This document shows positions 41,712 to 49,027 of a stretch of DNA of 64,000 nt, piece by piece. Where the stretch lies: NCBI GenBank assembly GCA_023410875.1, contig JAEYPH010000115.1, positions 1 to 64,000 of the forward strand. Reading direction: 5' to 3'. This DNA is from Bacillota bacterium. Lineage in GTDB: Bacteria; Bacillota; Clostridia; Christensenellales; UMGS416. Each line of letters opens with the position of its first letter. The stretch's first letter is position 1. The notes under the pieces were generated by a model. That model was not told the DNA's origin, did not search any database, and saw nothing but the letters and a program-made list of their open reading frames with translations. The translations under genes and the position numbers were made by a program.

Positions 41712-43367
41712 TTATTGCAGATTCAGCAACCATGCCGCGGCCTGATCGGGCGTATAGCCGCCCAGAGCAATCGACGCCACCGCCTGTGCGGCGGTGCGCT
41801 CCGATGCCGTGCTGTCGCCGCGCATGGTGACGTCTTGCAGCCCATCCAGCCAACCGGCCCAGGGGTTGTCGGCAACGTCCTGCGCCTCCAGCAGCGCCCG
41901 TGGCGCGCTCAGCACACCCGCAGGCTGCTGGGCCAGCGCCTGCTCCAGCAGCTTGGGCCCGGCCACATAGGTTTCGAACATCCTGGCCGCGGCCTCGGGG
42001 TTGGCGGCGCTGGGCATGGCCATGGCCGTCAGGCTCACGGCGCTCACGCGGGCCTTGGGCCCCTGCAGCGGCGCCAGCAGCTGCATGTCCTGCGCCACGT
42101 CGCTGTCCATGTCCTGCAGCAACGCCGCGTCCCCGGCTATTACGGCGCTCACGCCGCTCTGGGCGGCGTTGCGCGCCTGGTTCTCATCCCAATACAGGCT
42201 GTCGGTGGGGCTCAGCCGCTGGTCAAAAGCCGTCTGGAACCACGCCAGCGCCGCCGCTACATCCTGCACGGTGCAGCTCTGGGGTTGGGAAAGGTCCGCA
42301 CCATAGGCCGCCAGCATATCGCGGCAGAATGCCTCGCCGGCGGCGCAGCCCAGCGGCAGGCCCAGCGGAAAGCTCGCCGGCGCATCGCCACCCAGCGCCT
42401 GAGCGCCGGACAGCAGTTCATTATAGCTGCCAGGCAGGTCGCCCCGCCACAGGCTTTTGCGTACGAATACGCCGTGGAAGCTGGCTGTCAGCGCCAAAAG
42501 GCGGCGGTCTTCAGCCAGCGCAGCCAACCCGGGGCTAAAATCCAGCGTCTGAACGGCCTCTGAAAGGTCTCTCATGTCGTCGGCCAGCGGCAGCAGAGCG
42601 CTGTAGGGGCCAAACACGAATACCGGCGGTGTGCCGGCGGCGGTCAGCTTGGCGTATTCCTGCGCCAGCATGTCGCCCTGGCAGCGCACATAGGCGGGTT
42701 CCACGCTGTTGATGCTGCCGAAGAGCCGCAATTGGCCCTCAAAGGCATCACCAAAAGCCGGGAGCCCCTGGCTGGTACTCAACGCATCCAGTATCACGAT
42801 GCGGGAGCCATAATCCACGGCCGGCGGGGCGTTGCGGGTAGGCGCGGGCGTGGGCGTGGGCGCTGCGGTAGCCCGGGGCCGGGTGAAGCCCGGCATGCCC
42901 TCGGGCACGAGATCGGCCAGCGGCGTGCGCGGCACCACGACGGCCACAGCCGAGAGCACCAGAAGCACGGCGACGGCCCGCACGGCCACGCCAGCCGGCG
43001 AGCGCCGGGGGCGCTGCTTGTGGCCTTTGCGGTCGCTGCGGCGGTGTCGGGGCGCATAGGCCTCCTGCACGGTACGGTCGGTGTCCACAGCATGCTCACG
43101 CAGGGCCGCTTCGCGCTGGCGCGGGTCCCGCGCACCCTGCAAGGCGGCCAACCGGATGGTGTCCTGCTGTCGCGGCTGCTCTGCCGCATCGGTGCCTGGC
43201 CGCTCATTGGCTGGTTGTGCGCTGCTCTGCGGCGGCTCGGCCACGGAAGGAGTCTGGGCCTCGTCGGATGGCTGTTGTGGCGATTCCGCGGCAGGCGGAA
43301 CCTCGGTCCGGCGGTTCCGGCCCGGCCTTGAGGTGGGTCTGGAACCCCGTCGGTGCGTTTCTCTCAT
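41712..43367 (-). CDS. Membrane-anchored protein with a solute-binding-protein-like external domain
   Basis: A 551-residue protein. Residues 1-125 are a Pro/Arg/Glu-rich, disordered-looking cytoplasmic region. A membrane helix follows at about 126-146 (RAVAVLLVLSAVAVVV), then a Pro/Thr linker. The remaining roughly 375 residues resemble ABC-transporter extracellular solute-binding proteins (family 1), for example YWDENQARNAAQSGVSAVIAG and MFETYVAGPKLLEQALAQ. There is no lipobox and no permease nearby, so a sensory or structural role is as likely as transport. The start overlaps the upstream gene by 4 bases (ATGA). The open frame further upstream (to 43940) is not coding-like. Confidence 0.7.
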   Translation of the reverse strand: MRETHRRGSRPTSRPGRNRRTEVPPAAESPQQPSDEAQTPSVAEPPQSSAQPANERPGTDAAEQPRQQDTIRLAALQGARDPRQREAALREHAVDTDRTVQEAYAPRHRRSDRKGHKQRPRRSPAGVAVRAVAVLLVLSAVAVVVPRTPLADLVPEGMPGFTRPRATAAPTPTPAPTRNAPPAVDYGSRIVILDALSTSQGLPAFGDAFEGQLRLFGSINSVEPAYVRCQGDMLAQEYAKLTAAGTPPVFVFGPYSALLPLADDMRDLSEAVQTLDFSPGLAALAEDRRLLALTASFHGVFVRKSLWRGDLPGSYNELLSGAQALGGDAPASFPLGLPLGCAAGEAFCRDMLAAYGADLSQPQSCTVQDVAAALAWFQTAFDQRLSPTDSLYWDENQARNAAQSGVSAVIAGDAALLQDMDSDVAQDMQLLAPLQGPKARVSAVSLTAMAMPSAANPEAAARMFETYVAGPKLLEQALAQQPAGVLSAPRALLEAQDVADNPWAGWLDGLQDVTMRGDSTASERTAAQAVASIALGGYTPDQAAAWLLNLQ

Positions 43368-44410
43368 GGTTTTTCCCCGTCCTCCGCCTGGAATACCCGC
43401 CAGGCTGCCCGGGCCACCCGATGGCTGAACTCCATGGGCCAGCCGCTTTTGGGCACGCCTGCGCCGTCTATGACGCCCAGGCGCTCCAGCCGCGACGCGG
43501 TCAGCAGCATGGCGCGGCTCAGCGAGTCGCGGTGCACGCGCATGCCATACAGCCCGCCCGCCAGCGAGAGATAGTTCTGCAGCCGGCCGTGCATCTGCGT
43601 GACCTCCATGCAGCCGCTCAGCCGGGTGTCCAGCCAGCGGTCCATGGGCGGGTTGCGATAGATCGCCGCGCCACTGGTCACCGCGCAGGGCCCCAGCCCC
43701 ACGCACGCGCCGTGAATGCGCCGGGAAAGCGCGTCGAAATGCTGCGTGGTCTGCGAAAACACCCACAGGCTGTCGCGGGTGAAGCCCGCCGTACGCAGCT
43801 GCAACGCCGCCCGCTCCAGCAGCGCATCGTCCAGCGGGCCATCCGACGACGGCAGCAGGCACACCTGCGCCGGCGTTGCGGCAATGGCGGTCTGCACGGC
43901 CATCATGAGCTTGGCGCCATTCAAGCGCTTGCCGCAGCACAGCCTCACCGTGGCAAAAGCCCCCATGGCCCGGGCGCGGCGCACCGGCTCCTCAAACCCC
44001 AAGGATGCGTCGTCCACGAGGAAAGTAAAACGCTCCACGCCCACCGAGCGGTAACCCGCCAGCGCGCCGGACACCAGATAGCGCAGGTTGATGGACATAC
44101 CCACGCTGGCCGGCCCGGCGCACACGGCCTGGGCCAGCCTCTGCACGTCGGCCGGGGAAAGAGCGTTGACAGCGTGGCCTTCCAGCTCCACCCAGGCGGG
44201 CGGCGCATCGCCCAGGGCGCTGTGCGCCTCGGCGCGCAGCGCCTGTTCAAATTGCGCGACCTCACCGGCGCTGTCCAGCATGGGCACCTGCACGAATACG
44301 CCGTTTGGGCGCAGCCGGGCATGCTTCGGGGCTTCCACCAGGCCGGTGTCCTGCACGGCCAGGCCATTCTCTATCTTCTTGGCGACGGATGCGCGGCTAA
44401 AAAAAAGCAA
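43364..44410 (-). CDS. HemN-like protein without the radical-SAM cysteine motif
   Basis: A 348-residue protein of uncertain function. Its C-terminal half recalls coproporphyrinogen dehydrogenase (HemN/HemZ)-like proteins: CVGLGPCAVTSGAAIYRNPP corresponds to the GxGAHSxxxxxRxxN region, and YLSLAGGLYGMRVHRDSL to the later family block. The N-terminal CxxxCxxC cluster motif of radical-SAM enzymes is absent, so catalysis of that kind is unlikely. I place the start at a TTG (44410) with GGAG 6 bases upstream; another TTG is at 44443. A TATAAT element lies just upstream at about 44449. It is the first gene of a run with the anchored protein and Crp/Fnr. Confidence 0.5.
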   Translation of the reverse strand: MLFFSRASVAKKIENGLAVQDTGLVEAPKHARLRPNGVFVQVPMLDSAGEVAQFEQALRAEAHSALGDAPPAWVELEGHAVNALSPADVQRLAQAVCAGPASVGMSINLRYLVSGALAGYRSVGVERFTFLVDDASLGFEEPVRRARAMGAFATVRLCCGKRLNGAKLMMAVQTAIAATPAQVCLLPSSDGPLDDALLERAALQLRTAGFTRDSLWVFSQTTQHFDALSRRIHGACVGLGPCAVTSGAAIYRNPPMDRWLDTRLSGCMEVTQMHGRLQNYLSLAGGLYGMRVHRDSLSRAMLLTASRLERLGVIDGAGVPKSGWPMEFSHRVARAAWRVFQAEDGEKP

Positions 44411-44502
44411 GGATTTCTCCGCAGAATATAGTATTTGTAGCAATTATACCCTAAGACCTGCGGTTTTCATAGGGCCTTTGGACGGGCCATTCCTATGCCT
44501 CT

Positions 44503-45366
44503 TCAGCTCAAAAGAAAACTTAAGATCTCCTCGTGCACACGCTCGGGTTGTTCGTGGTTGACACCGTGGCCGGCGTCAGGCACGATGCGGTAGTTCATGC
44601 GCTTTTCACGCAGTGCCTGCTCCTTCTCAGCGGAATAGGCAATGGGGTCGCGCTGGCCGATCAGGAACAGCGCGCGGTCCCGCAGGGCGTCCAGCTCTTC
44701 ACCTGTGAAGGGGTGCATCATGTGATAGGACATGGAGCGGTTGTTGAAGTGCCTCAAAAGCAGTGACCAGTGCTCCCACATGGCGGGGTCATCCAGAAAC
44801 ACTTCCGGCCGCGCCGCCAGCTTGCGCAGCAGGCGGCGTGTGTTGCCCCGGGTGGGCAGCAGCGCCTCCGGCAGAAAGACCAGTATGTCCGCAGGTTTGG
44901 ACAGGATGCCGCCGGCTATGCACACCACGCGCGGCACACGGTCAGGGTGGGCAATGGCTGCCATGGCAGCCGGCCAGCAGCCAAAGCTGACGCCCGTCGT
45001 AAAGGCTCTCTCCAGTCCCAGGCCATCCAGCAGCTCGCCGGTGAAAATGCCATGGTCCAGCTTCTGATAGTAGGCCGGGCCGGGCACGCTGCGGCCCGAG
45101 CCGCCGATCATATCCACGGCGTACAGGCGGAAGTGCTGCGAGAGCGCCGCCGCGTTGCAGCGCCACATCAGTGCGGAGTTGTCTCCCACGCCGTGAAACA
45201 GCAGCAGTGGCGGGCTGCCGGCATCCCCCGCGCACAGCACATGGGTCGTGCCGTAGCGCCCGTTGAGCTCTCTGTGTTCCACCGGCACACCCCAGGCGTC
45301 CACCAGCCGGTCATAGGATGCGCGCAGTAATTGCGCTCCCCGTTCGGACTTATACACCTTCACCAT
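44503..45366 (-). CDS. Alpha/beta hydrolase
   Basis: A 287-residue alpha/beta-hydrolase with the oxyanion block LLLFHGVGDNSALM, nucleophile elbow GVSFG (Ser), acid Asp in LFLIGQRDPIAY and the catalytic His in PDAGHGVNHE. The substrate is unknown. It overlaps the TetR gene by 17 bases and is almost surely co-transcribed with and controlled by it, a common layout for TetR-regulated detoxifying hydrolases. Confidence 0.9.
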   Translation of the reverse strand: MVKVYKSERGAQLLRASYDRLVDAWGVPVEHRELNGRYGTTHVLCAGDAGSPPLLLFHGVGDNSALMWRCNAAALSQHFRLYAVDMIGGSGRSVPGPAYYQKLDHGIFTGELLDGLGLERAFTTGVSFGCWPAAMAAIAHPDRVPRVVCIAGGILSKPADILVFLPEALLPTRGNTRRLLRKLAARPEVFLDDPAMWEHWSLLLRHFNNRSMSYHMMHPFTGEELDALRDRALFLIGQRDPIAYSAEKEQALREKRMNYRIVPDAGHGVNHEQPERVHEEILSFLLS

Positions 45367-46018
45367 ACTGAGATATTCCCTTTTCTTGCTTGGTGATTGG
45401 CTGCAAAAACCTCAGAACAAGCGCCGCTGGCGGAAAGGGCACAGCATCGCTGACCTGTGTGCGGGCGATGCCCAGCCCTTGCAATACGGAGAAAAAGGCG
45501 ATTGACAGCATCAAAGGCTCCCCGGCGACGACATCGCCATCGCGCTGGGCCTCCTGCAGCAGCGGTATCAGCGCGGCGACCGGCAGCCCTCTGGTGCGCT
45601 GCGCGGCCTCCACGGCCTGCGCGGGCAGCGCGTCGGCGGCGCTAGCCTGCAAGGCGTTCAGCCGCCAATGCAGCGCAGCCATACCCTGCTGCGCCAGCAT
45701 GGCCTGGGCCAGTGCCAGCAACCGCTCCCAAGCGGGCAGCTCCAGGCCCGCGGCAAAGCGCACGGTGTCCCCCGCCCCTATGCCCGCCAACTCTACCAGG
45801 CGGGTGAAGATGTCCTCCTTGGAACGAAAGTAGCGGTACACATAGCCCTGGCTGAAGCCGGCCCGCTCGGCGATGTCCTGTATCCGGGCGCCCTGGATGC
45901 CCTTGCGGACGAACACCTCCAGCGCGTGCAGCAGGATGTTGCGGCGGTTGGCGTTGGGCTCGTTGGTGGCAAAAGCCCGTTCCATATGCTCGCAGATCGC
46001 AAGAGCCTGTTCTGTCAC
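45350..46018 (-). CDS. TetR/AcrR-family transcriptional regulator
   Basis: A 222-residue repressor. The N-terminal helix-turn-helix is clear (ILLHALEVFVRKGIQGARIQ then AGFSQGYVYRYFRSKEDIF); the C-terminal ligand domain is variable. The start is a GTG at 46018, with AAGGAGG 5 bases upstream; the overlapping ATG is out of frame. It lies directly downstream of a perfect 24-bp palindrome that covers its own promoter, so it should repress itself and the hydrolase. Confidence 0.93.
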   Translation of the reverse strand: MTEQALAICEHMERAFATNEPNANRRNILLHALEVFVRKGIQGARIQDIAERAGFSQGYVYRYFRSKEDIFTRLVELAGIGAGDTVRFAAGLELPAWERLLALAQAMLAQQGMAALHWRLNALQASAADALPAQAVEAAQRTRGLPVAALIPLLQEAQRDGDVVAGEPLMLSIAFFSVLQGLGIARTQVSDAVPFPPAALVLRFLQPITKQEKGISQYGEGV

Positions 46019-46029
46019 ATTTGCCTCCT

Positions 46030-46053
46030 TGTGAATGAATATTCATTCACAAT
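46030..46053. promoter_or_regulatory. Perfect 24-bp palindrome, TetR operator
   Basis: Half-site TTGTGAATGAAT is followed immediately by its exact complement, centred between 46041 and 46042. It covers the transcription start and touches the -10 of the tetR promoter, the standard autoregulatory arrangement. Confidence 0.85.
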
Positions 46054-46080
46054 ATACACATATGTCCTGCTTCTGTCAAG
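46052..46080 (-). promoter_or_regulatory. Sigma-A promoter of the tetR-hydrolase operon
   Basis: On the minus strand a consensus TTGACA (46075-46080) and TATATT (46052-46057) are spaced 17 bases apart, next to the operator palindrome. Confidence 0.82.
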
Positions 46081-46149
46081 CCCTCCCACCGATGTGAGCT
46101 GAAATGACGATTTCTGTAGCGTTTTCTGTCCATTCGACATTCTTTGCAT

Positions 46150-46179
46150 TTGCGAAAGAATCATCTATTCTTTTATAAT
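46150..46179 (+). promoter_or_regulatory. Promoter of the hybrid histidine kinase
   Basis: TTGCGA (46150-46155) and a consensus TATAAT (46174-46179), 18 bases apart, lie 80 bases before the kinase start in an AT-rich stretch. Confidence 0.6.
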
Positions 46180-46258
46180 ATTATGTTGTATGTGCTAAAG
46201 ATACGTCGATGCGCCGCCGCGGCATGCCGTAGGCTGCGGAAAAAACGGAGGACAAGAC

Positions 46259-48541
46259 TTGACCCGAGATGACGCGAAAAGCGACGAGTTGGCAGCTATC
46301 GTGGCCGAAGGCCCGCTCCCGATACTCAAGCTGAGCCCCTCCGGTCGCCTGCTCTATGCCAACCCGGCCAGCCAACCGCTGCTCCGGGCGTGGGGCGTGA
46401 GAGTGGGCAACGACGCACCCGGCTGGTGCATGGACAAGATCGAAACCGTGTTGGCCGGCTGCCCGTCGGTATCCTGGGAGGAACAGATCGGCGAGCGCTG
46501 TCTCAGCCTTACGCTGCGCAAAGGCGTCAGCCATGAAGGGTTGTTCCTGCACGGTACGGACATCACAGATTACAAAAGCCTGCTGGGCGAATACGCCCGA
46601 GCCAGGGACACTTCCGAAAACGCCAACCGCGCCAAAAGCCTCTTCCTCTCCCGCATGAGCCACGAGATCCGCACGCCGCTCAATACCATCGTGGGCATGT
46701 TGCAATTGGTGCGGCACAACCGCGACACGGGGAAACAGCGGGACTATCTTCGCAACATCGAAACGGCCAGCCGGCATCTGATGTCCCTGGTCAGCAACAT
46801 ATTGGACCTTTCGCGCATCGAATCTGGCAGGATCGAATTGGCCAGCGAGGACTTCGATCTGGAAAAGGTCGTGGCCAACGCCGTGGGCGTCATCGCGCCG
46901 CAGGCCGCCGACAAGGAGCAGGACATCCGCCTGGAGTGGGATTATGATATCCCTCAGCTGCTGCACGGCGACCCGATCCGCCTTTCTCAGGTGCTGGTCA
47001 ATTTGCTTTCCAACGCTCTCAAATTTACACCGGCCAAATACTGGATCAAACTGGCCATCAAGCTGCTGGAGCGCAACGGCGATCAGTTGCGCGTTCAATT
47101 CTCCGTGACCGATTGCGGCATCGGCCTGGACATGTCCAAGGCCTCACAAATTTTTGAGCCCTTTGAACAGGCCGACGGTTCCATCGCCCAGCGCTTTGGC
47201 GGCAGCGGCCTGGGGCTGGCCATCAGCCGGCACCTTGTGGAGCTCATGGGCGGCAGCATCGGCGTGCAAAGCGTGCCCAGCCGGGGCAGCACCTTCTCCT
47301 TTCATGTGCTTCTTCGCGCCAGCGGCACCCTGAGTGACACGCCCGCCGGCGGATGGAGCATTGCCGGCAAGAACGTGCTGGTGGCCGACGGCGACAAATA
47401 CAACCGCTTCTACCTGTTGGACATGCTCAGCCGCAAGGGCGCCGCCGCCGTGGCGTGCTGCAGCGGGCGAGAGGCGCTCAAGCGCGTGCTGGACATCAGC
47501 GCCCGATCACAGCAGTTCGACCTGGTTCTCATCGGCCGCAAGCTCAACGATATGCACCCGCTGAAAATCTCCAGCCTCGTGCGCCAGATGAACGCCCGTA
47601 GCAAAATTCTGCTGATGACCAATCCGCTGGAATGGGAGCAGTATATGGCGCAGGCCAAGGACGTGGGCCTGGACGGGCACATACAGCTGCCGGTGCTGCC
47701 CTCGACGCTGCAATCGGCCATGCTGCGCAACGAGAGAGTCGCCGCTCTGGCCGAAGAGGATGAATGGTGCCCGGACGGCATCTTCGAGGGCAAGCGCGTG
47801 CTGGTGGCCGAGGACAACGATTTAAGCCGTCTGATGATGCAGGAGGTGCTCTCCCCCACCGGCGCAAAACTGACCATCGCAGAAAACGGCCTGCAGGCGG
47901 TCAACCGCGTCGTGTACGAGAAGCAGGATTACGACCTGATCCTGATGGACCTGCAAATGCCGGAAATGGATGGGCAGGAAGCGGCGCGCATCATCCGCAG
48001 CCGCCGCAAGGACGTCTACATCCCCATCATCGCGCTTACGGCCAACGCCTTTGCCGACGACATGAAGACCAGCCTGAACAGCGGCATGGACGGCTTTTTG
48101 ACCAAGCCGCTGGACATCTCCACGCTACTGGAAACGATGAAGCGCGTGTTTGAAGGCAGCCCGCTGCAAAGCGAAGTACCCGCGCCGCAAGCCGCGCAGG
48201 AAAGCCCCTGCCTGGACACCACGGCAGGTCTGAAGCGCTTGATGAACAATGTACCTCTATATCGGCGCATGCTGCTGCGCACATTGGAAGAGAAACCTTT
48301 AGAGGAGCTGAAGCGACAGTATGATTCCGGCGACCGCGACGCGGCCATGCGGGTGCTGCACTCTCTGAAGGGCACCGCCGCCACGCTGGGCCTGATGGCC
48401 TTGAGCGATCAGGCGGCGCTGATGGAATCCACGATGAAGCTGGGAGAAGACAGAGCCATGCTGGCCATGGCGCCGCAATTGCAGGCCCGGCTGCAGGATG
48501 CCCAGCAGGCCATCCGGCGGTATCTTTCGGGAACAGACTGA
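46259..48541 (+). CDS. Hybrid sensor histidine kinase (PAS-like, HisKA, HATPase, pseudo-REC, REC, HPt)
   Basis: A 760-residue multi-domain signalling protein without membrane helices. A PAS-like N-terminus (about 15-105) is followed by HisKA with His135 (SRMSHEIRTPLNTIVG) and HATPase_c with the N box NLLSNALKF and G boxes DCGIGLDM and GGSGLGLAI. A first receiver-like domain (371-490) has Gly426 where the phosphoacceptor Asp belongs (LVLIGRKL), so it is inactive. A true receiver follows with Asp564 (ILMDLQMPEMDG), then a C-terminal HPt domain with His701 (MRVLHSLKGTAATLG). A phosphorelay H-D-H is complete within one chain. The start is a TTG preceded by GGAGG at 7 bases. No partner regulator is adjacent. 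Confidence 0.92.
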   Translation: MTRDDAKSDELAAIVAEGPLPILKLSPSGRLLYANPASQPLLRAWGVRVGNDAPGWCMDKIETVLAGCPSVSWEEQIGERCLSLTLRKGVSHEGLFLHGTDITDYKSLLGEYARARDTSENANRAKSLFLSRMSHEIRTPLNTIVGMLQLVRHNRDTGKQRDYLRNIETASRHLMSLVSNILDLSRIESGRIELASEDFDLEKVVANAVGVIAPQAADKEQDIRLEWDYDIPQLLHGDPIRLSQVLVNLLSNALKFTPAKYWIKLAIKLLERNGDQLRVQFSVTDCGIGLDMSKASQIFEPFEQADGSIAQRFGGSGLGLAISRHLVELMGGSIGVQSVPSRGSTFSFHVLLRASGTLSDTPAGGWSIAGKNVLVADGDKYNRFYLLDMLSRKGAAAVACCSGREALKRVLDISARSQQFDLVLIGRKLNDMHPLKISSLVRQMNARSKILLMTNPLEWEQYMAQAKDVGLDGHIQLPVLPSTLQSAMLRNERVAALAEEDEWCPDGIFEGKRVLVAEDNDLSRLMMQEVLSPTGAKLTIAENGLQAVNRVVYEKQDYDLILMDLQMPEMDGQEAARIIRSRRKDVYIPIIALTANAFADDMKTSLNSGMDGFLTKPLDISTLLETMKRVFEGSPLQSEVPAPQAAQESPCLDTTAGLKRLMNNVPLYRRMLLRTLEEKPLEELKRQYDSGDRDAAMRVLHSLKGTAATLGLMALSDQAALMESTMKLGEDRAMLAMAPQLQARLQDAQQAIRRYLSGTD

Positions 48542-48558
48542 TCCGGAAAAGGAGCAAT

Positions 48559-49014
48559 ATGGAGAACCAAACGATCGTCCGCTGGGCGCAGGCGGAAGAC
48601 GCAGCGGACTTGTCGAAGATGAACGAGGAGTTCAACGAATGCCCAAGGCAGGAGCTGGACATCCGCGAAGCCTTGGCGGCCGGCGGCGAGCTGGTGGCCG
48701 TGGCGCTTTGCGACGGCGTCCATGCCGGGTTCGCCTGCGCGCAGTTGCAGCGTTCCTTCTGCTATGACCGGCCGGAGGCATTCATCACCGAGCTTTATGT
48801 GCGCGAGGACTGCCGCCGCAAAGGCGCGGCCACAGCTATGCTGCGGTTTCTGGAGCAGGAGCTAGTGCACCAAGGCGCCGACCACGTGCACCTGGAAACC
48901 GGCGAAGGCAACGCCGCCGCCCGAAGGCTGTATGAGAGGTGCGGTTATCGGCAGAGAAAGGAAGTCGCGCTGAGCAAGAAGCTGGCTCAGCGCGACTCGG
49001 GTTTACTGATCTGA
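48559..49014 (+). CDS. GNAT-family N-acetyltransferase
   Basis: A 151-residue acetyltransferase. The acetyl-CoA-binding motif A is present as ITELYVREDCRRKGAATAML (R/Q-x-x-G-x-A pattern), and motif B as ARRLYERCGYRQR. It resembles aminoglycoside 6'-type and general small-molecule GNATs; the substrate is unknown. It begins 18 bases after the kinase stop with an AAGGAG site, so it may be co-transcribed. Confidence 0.9.
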   Translation: MENQTIVRWAQAEDAADLSKMNEEFNECPRQELDIREALAAGGELVAVALCDGVHAGFACAQLQRSFCYDRPEAFITELYVREDCRRKGAATAMLRFLEQELVHQGADHVHLETGEGNAAARRLYERCGYRQRKEVALSKKLAQRDSGLLI

Positions 49015-49027
49015 TCGACCGGTTTTC

